Positions 14,344-23,055 of a DNA stretch of 64,000 bases are shown here, piece by piece. Both the position numbers and the translations under genes were made by a program. How positions within the stretch are numbered: position 1 is the first letter of the stretch; every line of letters starts with the position of its first letter. The notes below the pieces were generated by a model. The model was not told the origin of the DNA, ran no database searches, and saw nothing but the letters and a program-made list of their open reading frames with translations. Source of the stretch: Variovorax sp. WS11 (GTDB taxonomy: Bacteria > Pseudomonadota > Gammaproteobacteria > Burkholderiales > Burkholderiaceae_C); assembly GCF_010499245.1 (NCBI RefSeq), contig NZ_JAAGOW010000001.1, positions 3,968,001-4,032,000 of the forward strand, given 5' to 3'.

Positions 14344-14595
14344 TCAGCCCGGCAGCTCGCTGACTTGCAGCGACAAGTCGAACAGCTTGGACTTGCTCGC
14401 GTAGTAGCGGTCCAGACGCCATTCCTTCAAGATGTCCATCGCCAGCTGGAAGCTCTTATAGTCGAGCGCATAGAGCGTGACCAGCTCGAAGCTCCGCTCG
14501 GACTCGAGGGCCAGGACCAGGCGGGCGAGAATCTGGGCCGATTCGTTGGCCGGGTCCGTCTCGATGAAGCGGCGGGCGACCTTGATGGCGTTCAT
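14344..14595 (-). CDS. Small conserved-looking cytoplasmic protein, unknown
   Basis: An 83-residue protein, MNAIKVARRFIETDPANESA onward, probably all-helical, with no signal peptide or membrane segment. The ATG at 14595 is chosen because AGGAGG lies nine bases upstream; the open frame extends 13 codons further without support. The pattern of alternating hydrophobics (ILARLVLALESERSFELVTL) suggests a tetratricopeptide-like or helical hairpin fold, but no family is recognised. It is 16 bases upstream of the CYTH-CHAD gene on the same strand and may be co-transcribed. Confidence 0.6.
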   Translation of the reverse strand: MNAIKVARRFIETDPANESAQILARLVLALESERSFELVTLYALDYKSFQLAMDILKEWRLDRYYASKSKLFDLSLQVSELPG

Positions 14596-14701
14596 GGGCT
14601 GGGTTCCTCCTAATGGACCCGGAACTATAGCCATCCCTACTTACCCTTTTGTGACAGTCGTGTGACAGCGTAGGTCTTTGGTTCTCGCTTGACGGGTTGG
14701 C

Positions 14702-15091
14702 TCACTGAACCTGCGCCGGCACCGCTATCGGCGTCACGGTCTCGCGGATCAAGCCGCCGCCCAGCACGCTGCCCTCGACCGAGGTCATGCCGGTGCCGCG
14801 CATCCGGGCCTCGCAAGCGGAGCGATCGGCCGGAGGCTGCAGCGCGCAGCGGGCGAGCGCGTTCTGCTCGTAGGTCGTCGGTGCGGCGCTGGTCAAACCG
14901 CCGCGGTTGGCTTCGTAGCGTGCGGCGCCGGCTTCGCGCAGGCAGGCGCTGCGGTCCTGCAGGCCACTGTCGCAGACGGCGCGTTCGCGCAGGTAGGTGG
15001 GGTCTGTGCCCTGGGCACTGGTCAAGGCCGGTGCCGCGAGGCCGCTGGCGGCAAGCACCAGCGCGAGGGTGGAACGAATGGTCCTGTTCAT
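14702..15091 (-). CDS. Secreted protein with duplicated Cys-pair motif, unknown
   Basis: A 129-residue protein with an N-terminal signal peptide (LALVLAASGLAAPALTSAQG, cut near residue 27). The mature part holds a visible internal repeat: CDSGLQDRSAC and CALQPPADRSAC, each a cysteine pair nine or ten residues apart ending in DRSAC. This suggests two disulphide-linked helical hairpins in the periplasm. Small proteins with this DRSAC repeat occur in Burkholderiales, but I know no assigned function. It lies 171 bases downstream of cphA on the same strand, and a purine-rich GAAAGGAGTG precedes the ATG. Confidence 0.65.
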   Translation of the reverse strand: MNRTIRSTLALVLAASGLAAPALTSAQGTDPTYLRERAVCDSGLQDRSACLREAGAARYEANRGGLTSAAPTTYEQNALARCALQPPADRSACEARMRGTGMTSVEGSVLGGGLIRETVTPIAVPAQVQ

Positions 15092-15262
15092 GAAGGCACT
15101 CCTTTCGGGGCGGCGCAGCGTGCGCCGTCCGGTGGGGCAGTGTCCAAGGCCCGAGGAGCCCGGGCTGTGGGACAGCGCGGCTCGCCGCCCGGCACCCGGG
15201 CCGCGGCTTCATGTCGGACGGGTCTGGCAGGGCGGGGCCCGAACCGGCCCGGCCTTCGCCCC

Positions 15263-17830
15263 TCAGGCTTCGGCGATGCGCTTGGCCAGGTGAGCGAGCG
15301 CTTCCTCGACCTGGTCGACCAGGATCAGCGACAGGTCGCCCGGCTGCAGCCGCGCGAGCGCGGTGTCGATGGCGATGAACTCGCCGCGGATCTCGTCGAT
15401 GCTGCGCGTGCGGGTGGCGCCTTCGAGGCCCTGGCGCAGCAGGGCCATGACCTCGCCGTCGGCGCGGCCGCGCTGGGCGGCATCCTGGTAGAGGATGACG
15501 TCGTCGAAGGCCTGGCCGAGGATGGCGGTCTGGTCGCGGATGTCGCAGTCGCGGCGGTCGCCGGCGCCGCTGATCACGACCGAGCGCTTCTTCGCGGGCA
15601 TGGTGTCGACCGCGGCCACCAGGGCGCGCATGGCGTCGGTGTTGTGGCCATAGTCGGCGATCACGGTGGCGCCGCGGTAGTCCATCACGTTGAAGCGGCC
15701 CGGCACGCCGGCCGCGTCGTTCTTGAAGCTGGCGAGGCCGCGGCGGATGCTGTCCCAGTCCAGGCCCACGGCCCAGGCGGCGGCCACGGCGGCCATCACG
15801 TTGTCGACCTGGAAGCCGATGGTGCCGTTCCGCGTGATCTGCACGTCGCGCAGCGCAATGCGCTCGCGCCACGAGCCCTCGGCCGCGACCAGCGTGTCCT
15901 GGTCGACGTAGACGGTGCGCTTGCCCTGGGCGCGATGGGTGGCCATCACCGGGTGTTGCCGGTCGTGGGTGAAGAAGATCACGCTGCCGGGGCAGCTGGT
16001 GGCCATCGCCGCCACGTTGGGGTCGGCGGCGTTGAGCACCGCATAGCCGTCGGGCGCCACGTTGCGCACGATCACGCGCTTGAGCACCGCGAGGTCTTCC
16101 ACCGTCGTGATGTAGTTGAGGCCCAGGTGGTCGCCGCTGCCGATGTTGGTGACCACCGCGACCTGGCAGCGGTCGAAGCCCAGGCCCTCGCGCAGCACGC
16201 CGCCGCGCGCCACCTCGAAGACGGCGGCATCGACATCGGGATGCAGCAGCACGTTGCGCGCGCTCTTGGGGCCGCTGCAGTCGCCGCTGTCGGTCTGGCG
16301 GCCGTCGACGTACACGCCGTCGGTGTTGGTCATGCCGGTGCGCAGGCCGCTGCCGGCGAGCAGATGGTTGATGAGGCGCGCGGTGGTGGTCTTGCCGTTG
16401 GTGCCGGTCACGGCCACCACGGGGATGCGGCCGTCGTCGCCGGGCGCGAAGAGGGTGTCCATCACCGCCTCGCCGACCGCGCGGCCGCGGCCGAAGGAGG
16501 GCGAGATGTGCATGCGCAGGCCGGGCGCGGCGTTGACCTCGACCACGCCGCCGTGCTGCTCCTCGAGCGGGCGCAGCACGTTCTCGCAGACCATGTCGAC
16601 GCCGCAGATGTGCAGGCCGACCATCTGGGCCGCATCGACGGCGCGCGCCGCCACCTCGGGGTGCACGGTGTCGGTCACGTCGGTGGCAGTGCCGCCGGTG
16701 GAGAGGTTGGCGTTGTTGCGCAGCACCACGCGCTGGCCCAGCGCGGGCACGCTGTCGGGCGCGAGGCCCTGCGCCTCGAGGCGGCCGATGGCGATGTCGT
16801 CCAGCCGGATCTTGGTCAACGAGGTCGCATGGCCTTCGCCGCGGCGCGGGTCCAGGTTGACCAGGTCGACCAGCTGGCGCACCGTCTGCCTGCCATCGCC
16901 GATCACCTGCGGCGGATCGCGGCGGGCGGCGGCGATCAGCCGGTCGCCGACCACCAGCAGGCGGAAGTCGAAGCCCGGCAGGAACTTCTCGACCATCACC
17001 TCGCCGTAGGCTGCGGCCGAGTCGTAGGCGGCGCTCAGCTGCTCGCGCGTGCTGATGTTGACGGTGACGCCCTTGCCCTGGTTGCCGTCCTGCGGCTTCA
17101 CCACCACCGGCAAGCCGACTTCCTGCGCCGCAGCCCAGCCGTCGTCGACGCTCGTGACCGGGCGGCCCAGGGGCACCGGCACGCCGGCCGCGTTGAGCAG
17201 CTGCTTGGTGAGCTCCTTGTCCTGCGCGATCGACTCTGCCACGCCGCTGGTGCTGTCGACTTCTGCGGCCTGGATGCGGCGCTGCTTCGAGCCCCAGCCG
17301 AACTGCACCAGGCTGCCGCTGGTGAGGCGGCGGTAGGGGATGCCGCGCGCCACGGCGGCATCGACGATCGAGCCGGTGCTCGGGCCGAGGCGCTCGGATT
17401 CGTCGAGGTCGCGCAGCTCGGTGATGGCGGCGGTGGCGTCGAAGCCGTTGCCGTTCTGCGCGGCGGCGATCAACTGCTCGGCCAGTTCCAGCGCACGCCG
17501 GCCGACGGCCTCCTCGCTGTACTGGAAGGTGACCTGGTAGACGCCTTCATCGACCGTACGCGCGGTATGGCCGAAGTTCACCGCGCAGCCGGCCTGGGCC
17601 TGCAGCGCGACGGCGGCGTTCTCCAGCACATGGGCCAGCGCCAGCGGCTGGCCGAGCACGATCGGGTGCAGCTCGCCGATGGTGGGGAAGAGGGCGCGCA
17701 GGCGGCTTTCGAAGCCGGGCAGCCGCCCGACGGCGTTCTCGTCGCCGCTACAGGTGACGATGGCCTCGATGCAGGTGTGGCGGCTCCAGAGATTGGGCCC
17801 GCGCAGCGCGCGAATGCGTTTGACGTCCAT
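15263..17830 (-). CDS. cphA: Cyanophycin synthetase CphA
   Basis: An 855-residue enzyme that builds the Asp-Arg storage polymer cyanophycin using ATP. It has the N domain (about 1-160), an ATP-grasp domain (about 200-460; Lys245 in PVVVKPQDGNQGKGV) that adds Asp, and a complete Mur-ligase part with P-loop GTNGKTTT (Lys480) and the C-terminal domain motif DYGHN near 726-730, which adds Arg. Unusually, the N-domain metal-site motif is not kept: the stretch around residues 67-75 reads HVLENAAVA, where the family pattern is HxxEHxxxE. It follows the cphA-like partner by 46 bases in one operon. Confidence 0.95.
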   Translation of the reverse strand: MDVKRIRALRGPNLWSRHTCIEAIVTCSGDENAVGRLPGFESRLRALFPTIGELHPIVLGQPLALAHVLENAAVALQAQAGCAVNFGHTARTVDEGVYQVTFQYSEEAVGRRALELAEQLIAAAQNGNGFDATAAITELRDLDESERLGPSTGSIVDAAVARGIPYRRLTSGSLVQFGWGSKQRRIQAAEVDSTSGVAESIAQDKELTKQLLNAAGVPVPLGRPVTSVDDGWAAAQEVGLPVVVKPQDGNQGKGVTVNISTREQLSAAYDSAAAYGEVMVEKFLPGFDFRLLVVGDRLIAAARRDPPQVIGDGRQTVRQLVDLVNLDPRRGEGHATSLTKIRLDDIAIGRLEAQGLAPDSVPALGQRVVLRNNANLSTGGTATDVTDTVHPEVAARAVDAAQMVGLHICGVDMVCENVLRPLEEQHGGVVEVNAAPGLRMHISPSFGRGRAVGEAVMDTLFAPGDDGRIPVVAVTGTNGKTTTARLINHLLAGSGLRTGMTNTDGVYVDGRQTDSGDCSGPKSARNVLLHPDVDAAVFEVARGGVLREGLGFDRCQVAVVTNIGSGDHLGLNYITTVEDLAVLKRVIVRNVAPDGYAVLNAADPNVAAMATSCPGSVIFFTHDRQHPVMATHRAQGKRTVYVDQDTLVAAEGSWRERIALRDVQITRNGTIGFQVDNVMAAVAAAWAVGLDWDSIRRGLASFKNDAAGVPGRFNVMDYRGATVIADYGHNTDAMRALVAAVDTMPAKKRSVVISGAGDRRDCDIRDQTAILGQAFDDVILYQDAAQRGRADGEVMALLRQGLEGATRTRSIDEIRGEFIAIDTALARLQPGDLSLILVDQVEEALAHLAKRIAEA

Positions 17831-17876
17831 GGCGTTGAGACTGAGGGGGCGATGCGGAAGGACCGGGCGTTGCCGG

Positions 17877-20117
17877 TCAAGCCAGTTGTTGTTCGGGCGA
17901 AAGAAGGGTCTGCGACAGCTGCAGCGAGGCGAGCGCGGCCTGCAGGTCGGCTTCGAAGGCTTCGACGCCGGCGCCGATCAGGCTCAGCGGAATGCCCATG
18001 GCCCAGGCGGCGGCGACCGCGGCCAGCAGGCTTTCGAGGCCCACGCCCGCATGGGTGGCACGCCAGATGGTCAGGCGCCCCAGCCCGGGCAGGAAGGATT
18101 CGCTGCTGCCGTTGGCCAGCACCACGCGGTCCTGCCGCACGAGGACGGCCTTGCCGCCCGCCTGCTGGTGCTTGGACAACGCCTCGGCCTGCGGGTCGGC
18201 CGAGTAGAGGATCACGTCGCCGTCGCACAGCGGCGCGAGGCCTGCAACGCGCGGGTCTGCGGCGTTGAGCACGGCCGTGCCTTCGGCCAGCACCACGTCG
18301 ACCTGGGTGCGCAGCACCTTGACCATCTGGTCGCTCTCGGTGATGTCGAACTCGGCCAGGTCCTCGGCGCCTTCCAGATCGGTCACGATGCCGACCTCGC
18401 AGCGGTCATAGGCCAGGCCGTGACGCAGGATGGTTTCGGCGCCGTTCTCGATCACCACGGCCTGCACGGCGCGGTTCATCAGCAGGCGGCGGCCGGCGTC
18501 CCAGTTGGCGCTGTCGCGTGCATCGACGCGCCGGCGCTCGAGGAACAGGCCGTCGCGGCAGGCCAGGCCGGTATGGCGGCCGCCCAGGCCCACGAGCCAG
18601 GCGACCAGGCGCGCCAGCACGGCGGTGCCGCGCGAGCCGGACACGCCCACCACCGGGATGCGGCCGGGTGCGTCGTCGGGGAACAGGTGGTCGCAGATCG
18701 CGCGGCCCACCGGGCGCGGCGAGCCCACGGCGGGCTTCAGGTGCATCAGCAGGCCGGGGCCGGCGTTCACTTCGACGATGGCACCGCCCTGCGCTCCCAG
18801 CGGGCGGGCGATGTCCTGCGCCACCAGGTCGACGCCGGCGATGTCCAGGCCGACCACGCGCGCGGCCAGCACGGCGGCATGCGCGACCTCGGGGTGGACC
18901 TGGTCGGTGCAGTCGATGGCCATGTTGCCGTTGCGCTGGATGGTGATGACGCGGCCGGCCTCGGGCACGGCCGCGGCGTCCAGGTCCTGGCGCTTGAGCT
19001 CGAGCTGCAGCTTGGGGTCGGTCGCGACGTTCAGGAAGTCGAGCGGGAATTCTTCCTCGACGCCGCGCCGCGGGTCGCTGTTGAGCTGGCTGTCGATCAG
19101 CTGCGCGACAGTGGCCTGGCCATCGGCGGTCACGGTGATGATCTCGCCGCGGGCGGCGGCCACCACTTGGCCGCCCACCACCAGCAGGCGGTGCTCATGA
19201 CCGCGGATGAAGCGCTCGACCATGACGTCGCTGCCCTCGGGCTCGGCCACCGCGAAGGCGGCCTCGACCTCCTCGCGGGTGTTCAGCTCGAGCGAGACGC
19301 CGCGGCCGTGGTTGGCGTCGGAAGGCTTGACCACCACCGGCAGGCCGATGTCCTCGGCGGCTTCCCAGGCCTCCTGGGCGCTGGCGACCACCTGGCCTTC
19401 GGGCACCGGCACGCCGCAGCCGGACAGCAGGGTCTTGGTGAGCTCCTTGTCGCTGGCGATGGACTCGCCGATGGCGCTGGTGTAGTCGGTCTCGGCGGTC
19501 CAGATGCGCTGCTGGTTGGCACCGTAGCCCAGCTGCACCAGGTTGCCGCTGTTCAGCCGCATGTGCGGAATGCCGCGATCGGTGGCGGCGCCGACGATGC
19601 AGGCGGTGCTCGGGCCGAGGTAGCAATCCTCGACCTTGGCCTTGACCGCGTCGACCGCGCGCTGCACGTCGGCGGCGTCGAAGGGGGCGTTGTTGATGGT
19701 CGCCATGAGCAGGCGATGGCCCTCGGCCAGCGCGACCCGGGCGACCTGCTCGTCGCGCGCCCGGAACACCATGCGGTAGACGCCGTGCTGCGAGGTGCTG
19801 CGGGTCTGGCCGAAGCCGGTGGGCATGCCGGCCAGGTTGAGCAGCTCGATCACCACATGTTCGAGCACATGACCGGCCCAGGTGCCTTCGTTCAGGCGCT
19901 GGATGAAGCCGCCGCGCTCGCCGACGCCGCAGTGGTGCTCGATCAGGGCCGGCAGCAGCGTGGTCAGGCGCTCGGTGAAGCCGGAGATCTTGTTGGAAGG
20001 GAAGTCCTCCAGGGCGCCGAGGTCGAGCCAGACTTCGAGCACGGGCCGGTAGGTCCAGAGGTTCGGGCCGCGCAGATAGTTGACGCGCAGCAGGCGGATG
20101 TCGTCGAAACGGGTCAT
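17877..20117 (-). CDS. CphA-like partner protein with degenerate Mur domain
   Basis: A 746-residue cyanophycin synthetase paralogue. The N domain is well preserved and keeps His83-x-x-Glu86-His87-x-x-x-Glu91 (HVLEHVVIE), the probable metal site of the cryptic N-domain hydrolase. The ATP-grasp domain is intact (VVVKPSDANHGRG). The Mur part is broken: the P-loop reads GSRGTA with Thr498 in place of the ATP-binding Lys, and the protein stops where the third Mur domain should begin, about 110 residues short of CphA. It cannot add Arg in the usual way. Tandem cphA pairs are known in betaproteobacteria. The start MTRFDDIRLLRVNYLRGP is chosen by homology; no clear ribosome site is seen. Confidence 0.88.
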   Translation of the reverse strand: MTRFDDIRLLRVNYLRGPNLWTYRPVLEVWLDLGALEDFPSNKISGFTERLTTLLPALIEHHCGVGERGGFIQRLNEGTWAGHVLEHVVIELLNLAGMPTGFGQTRSTSQHGVYRMVFRARDEQVARVALAEGHRLLMATINNAPFDAADVQRAVDAVKAKVEDCYLGPSTACIVGAATDRGIPHMRLNSGNLVQLGYGANQQRIWTAETDYTSAIGESIASDKELTKTLLSGCGVPVPEGQVVASAQEAWEAAEDIGLPVVVKPSDANHGRGVSLELNTREEVEAAFAVAEPEGSDVMVERFIRGHEHRLLVVGGQVVAAARGEIITVTADGQATVAQLIDSQLNSDPRRGVEEEFPLDFLNVATDPKLQLELKRQDLDAAAVPEAGRVITIQRNGNMAIDCTDQVHPEVAHAAVLAARVVGLDIAGVDLVAQDIARPLGAQGGAIVEVNAGPGLLMHLKPAVGSPRPVGRAICDHLFPDDAPGRIPVVGVSGSRGTAVLARLVAWLVGLGGRHTGLACRDGLFLERRRVDARDSANWDAGRRLLMNRAVQAVVIENGAETILRHGLAYDRCEVGIVTDLEGAEDLAEFDITESDQMVKVLRTQVDVVLAEGTAVLNAADPRVAGLAPLCDGDVILYSADPQAEALSKHQQAGGKAVLVRQDRVVLANGSSESFLPGLGRLTIWRATHAGVGLESLLAAVAAAWAMGIPLSLIGAGVEAFEADLQAALASLQLSQTLLSPEQQLA

Positions 20118-20244
20118 GCAAACGTTCGTTGTGCTTTGGCCGAGCACGGCGGCGCCCTCAAGCGCGCCCATGGCCATCGGTCAGAATCGGCGCCCGGCGA
20201 GCGCCATGAGGCGGCCCGCGACGGGCCAGAGACACAGAAACACA

Positions 20245-22515
20245 ATGCAACATCACGATCCAGTCGAGGCCCCGGAGGGCGAAGAAGAGGAGGCTTCGGT
20301 TGCCCTGAAAAGCCGGCTCGGAACTGCCGAAAACGTGCTGGCGACGGTCCCGGTTGACCTCGATGGAGAACTTCGGTTTAGCACCGGACTGCTCGCGCTG
20401 ACCGATCGGCGCCTGCTGGCCAGGGACGCCGAGGGCGCCTGGGCCGAATGGCCGCTGGCCCATCCGGGGCTGGAACTGCAGCTGGCCGACCATGCCGGCA
20501 TCGGCACCCTGGACCTGCAGGACGACCGCGGCCGGCTGGCCCGCTGGCGTTACACCCTTTCACACCAGGCTGCGGCGCTGCGGCTGCAGAAGCTCTTCGG
20601 CCTGCAGGCTGCCGGTGTCGCGCCCGCGACAGAAGCCGACGCCGACGATGGCCCCCTGGCCGAGCCCGAGCTCCAGACCCCGCCCTCCACCTGGGTGCTG
20701 CTGCGCCTGGGCCGCTTCGCCCGGCCCTACCGCAAGCAGCTGATCGCCGGGTTTCTGCTCACGCTGGCCTCGACCGCTGCCACCCTGGTGCCGCCCTACC
20801 TGACCATCCCGCTGATGGACGACATCCTGATCCCGTTCCAGAACGGGCAGCAGATCGCGGTCGAGAAGGTCGCGCTCTTCCTGGGCCTGCTGCTGATCGC
20901 GGCGCTTGCCGGCTGGGCGCTGGGCTGGGCCCGCACCTACCTGCTGGCGCTGGTCTCGGAGCGCATCGGCGCCGACCTGCGCACCACCACCTACGAACAC
21001 TTGCTGACCTTGCCGCTCGACTACTTCGGCGGCAAGCGCACCGGCGACCTGATGGCGCGCATCGGCTCGGAGACCGACCGCATCAACGTGTTCCTGTCGC
21101 TGCACGCCCTGGACTTCCTGACCGACGTGCTGATGATCGCGATGACCGCCATCATCCTGGTCTCCATCAACCCGCTGCTGGCGGTAGTCACGCTGGTGCC
21201 GCTGCCCTTCATCGCCTGGATGATCCACGTGGTGCGCGACCGGCTGCGCACCGGCTTCGAAAAGATCGATCGCGTCTGGAGCGAGGTGACCAACGTGCTG
21301 GCCGACACCATCCCCGGCATCCGGGTGGTCAAGGCCTTTGCGCAGGAGAAGCGCGAGGCCGGCCGCTTCCACGCTGCCAACCTCTACAACCTGCAGGTCA
21401 ACGACAAGCTCAACAAGACCTGGTCGCTGTTCACGCCCAGCGTGTCGCTCTTGACCGAGATCGGCCTGCTGGTGGTCTGGGCCTTCGGCATCTGGCAGGT
21501 AGCGCGCCACAACATCACGGTGGGTGTGCTGACCGCCTTCATCGCCTACATCGGGCGCTTCTACACGCGGCTGGATTCGATGAGCCGCATCGTCTCGGTC
21601 ACGCAGAAGGCAGCGGCCGGGGCCAAGCGCATCTTCGACATCCTCGACCACGTGAGCAACGTGCCCGAGCCGGCCGACCCGGTGAAGATCGAGCGCGTGC
21701 AGGGCCGCATCCAGATGCGCGACGTGGGCTTCCGCTACGGCAGCCGCGCCGTGATCCGCGACCTGGACCTCGTGATCGAGCCGGGCGAGATGATCGGCCT
21801 GGTGGGCCATAGCGGCTCCGGCAAGAGCACGCTGGTCAACCTGATCTGCCGCTTCTACGACGTGACCGACGGCGCCATCCTGGTCGACGGCACCGACATC
21901 CGCCGCTTCGCCGTGGCCGACTACCGGCGCCACGTGGGGCTGGTGCTGCAGGAGCCTTTCCTCTTCTTCGGCACCATCGCCCAGAACATCGCCTACGGCA
22001 AGCCCCAAGCGACGCGCGAGGAGATCGTGGCCGCGGCGCGCGCCGCCCATGCGCACGACTTCATCCTGCGCCTGCCGCACGGCTACGACTCGCTGGTGGG
22101 CGAGCGCGGGCAGGGGCTGTCGGGCGGCGAGCGCCAGCGCATCAGCATCGCGCGCGCGCTCCTGATCGACCCGCGCATCCTGATCCTCGACGAGGCAACT
22201 TCCGCGGTGGACACCGAGACCGAGAAGGAGATCCAGAAGGCGCTGGACAACCTGGTGCAGGGCCGCACCACCATCGCCATCGCGCACCGGCTCTCGACCT
22301 TGCGCAAGGCCGACCGGCTGGTGGTGATGGACCGCGGCGAGGTCGTCGAGGTCGGGCCGCACGACGCGCTGATGGAGAAGCAGGGCGCCTACTGGCGGCT
22401 CTACCAGGCGCAGCTGCGCCAGGCCGATGACGAGAGCCCCGGCTCCGCGGACGAGCGGGCCGGTGCCGCGCTGGCCTTCGGCGGGCATGCGGCGCATCCG
22501 GCGGGAGAGGCATGA
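20245..22515 (+). CDS. ABC exporter of the cyanophycin locus, with N-terminal PH-like domain
   Basis: A 756-residue half-exporter. Residues about 20-130 form a soluble domain with FSTGLLALTDRRLLARD, resembling bacterial PH-like folds. A six-helix transmembrane domain follows (about 155-450). The nucleotide-binding domain has Walker A GHSGSGKST near 521, signature LSGGERQ near 625 and Walker B ILILDEATSAVD near 640. It is divergent from the two cyanophycin synthetase genes and its stop overlaps the DUF1854 start. This pairing with cphA is recurrent in Burkholderiales. The cargo is unknown; export or membrane attachment connected with cyanophycin is inference. It starts at the ATG of MQHHDPVEAPEG; the longer frame from 20080 overlaps the divergent gene. 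Confidence 0.9.
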   Translation: MQHHDPVEAPEGEEEEASVALKSRLGTAENVLATVPVDLDGELRFSTGLLALTDRRLLARDAEGAWAEWPLAHPGLELQLADHAGIGTLDLQDDRGRLARWRYTLSHQAAALRLQKLFGLQAAGVAPATEADADDGPLAEPELQTPPSTWVLLRLGRFARPYRKQLIAGFLLTLASTAATLVPPYLTIPLMDDILIPFQNGQQIAVEKVALFLGLLLIAALAGWALGWARTYLLALVSERIGADLRTTTYEHLLTLPLDYFGGKRTGDLMARIGSETDRINVFLSLHALDFLTDVLMIAMTAIILVSINPLLAVVTLVPLPFIAWMIHVVRDRLRTGFEKIDRVWSEVTNVLADTIPGIRVVKAFAQEKREAGRFHAANLYNLQVNDKLNKTWSLFTPSVSLLTEIGLLVVWAFGIWQVARHNITVGVLTAFIAYIGRFYTRLDSMSRIVSVTQKAAAGAKRIFDILDHVSNVPEPADPVKIERVQGRIQMRDVGFRYGSRAVIRDLDLVIEPGEMIGLVGHSGSGKSTLVNLICRFYDVTDGAILVDGTDIRRFAVADYRRHVGLVLQEPFLFFGTIAQNIAYGKPQATREEIVAAARAAHAHDFILRLPHGYDSLVGERGQGLSGGERQRISIARALLIDPRILILDEATSAVDTETEKEIQKALDNLVQGRTTIAIAHRLSTLRKADRLVVMDRGEVVEVGPHDALMEKQGAYWRLYQAQLRQADDESPGSADERAGAALAFGGHAAHPAGEA

Positions 22516-22982
22516 TGAGCAGCAGTTTCAAGCTGGAACGCGATGCCTTCGGCCACCTCGTCCTGATCGAGGCCGAAGGAGTACGTCACGTCGGCGTGGT
22601 GCCCGTGCGTGCCTTCCCGCTCAGTGCGCCCGGCGAGGGCCTGTCGCTGGTCGGCAGCGAAGGCCGCGAGCTGCTGTGGATCGACCGCGTGGCCGACCTG
22701 CCCGAGCCGACGCGCGCGCTGCTTGCCGAAGACCTCGCTGCGCGCGACTTCGCGCCGAGGCTCCTGAAGCTGCACGAGGTCTCGAGCTTCGGCGTGCCCA
22801 GCACCTGGACCGTGAGCACCGACCGCGGCGATACCCGGTTCGTGCTCAAGGCCGAGGAGGACATCCGCCGGCTCGAAGGCGGCGCGCTGCTGATCGCGAG
22901 CGCGCACGGGGTGCAGTTCCGCATTCCGGATGCGAAGGCGCTGGATCGGGCGTCGCGCAAGCTGCTGGAACGGTTCCTGTAG
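22512..22982 (+). CDS. DUF1854 protein associated with cyanophycin genes
   Basis: A 156-residue soluble protein of the DUF1854 family, mostly beta-strand in the first half (FKLERDAFGHLVLIEAEG; VRHVGVVPVRAFPLSAPG) and ending in an amphipathic helix. No catalytic motif is apparent. Two adjacent ATGs overlap the exporter stop (ATGATGA), with GGGAGAGG just before them; either could be used. Translational coupling to the ABC exporter indicates a joint function. DUF1854 with this exporter is repeatedly found near cphA, but the activity is not known. It has no membrane segment, so it may act as a cytoplasmic partner of the transporter. Confidence 0.85.
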   Translation: MMSSSFKLERDAFGHLVLIEAEGVRHVGVVPVRAFPLSAPGEGLSLVGSEGRELLWIDRVADLPEPTRALLAEDLAARDFAPRLLKLHEVSSFGVPSTWTVSTDRGDTRFVLKAEEDIRRLEGGALLIASAHGVQFRIPDAKALDRASRKLLERFL

Positions 22983-23008
22983 CCCCACGGAATCCACGCC
23001 TGGTGGAT

Positions 23009-23055
23009 GCATCAAATGCGATAAACTGCATCAAATCACAGAAACGGCATCAAAT
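23009..23055 (+). repeat. Three 19-bp tandem repeats in front of vapB
   Basis: GCATCAAAT occurs at 23009, 23028 and 23047, exactly 19 bases apart, within longer imperfect repeats of the form TGCATCAAATnnnnnAAAC. The third copy abuts the ATG of the antitoxin gene. Such iterated sites are expected of an autoregulatory operator bound by the VapB ribbon-helix-helix or the VapBC complex; that role is inference. Confidence 0.7.

Noticed and set aside
15092..15262. Possible terminator after cphA
   Set aside because: GC-rich inverted segments are present but there is no clean stem with a T-run on the minus strand, so it was not annotated.
15140..18268. Open frame of 1042 codons opposite cphA and its paralogue
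   Set aside because: Antisense of two genes with intact ligase motifs; no domain recognised.
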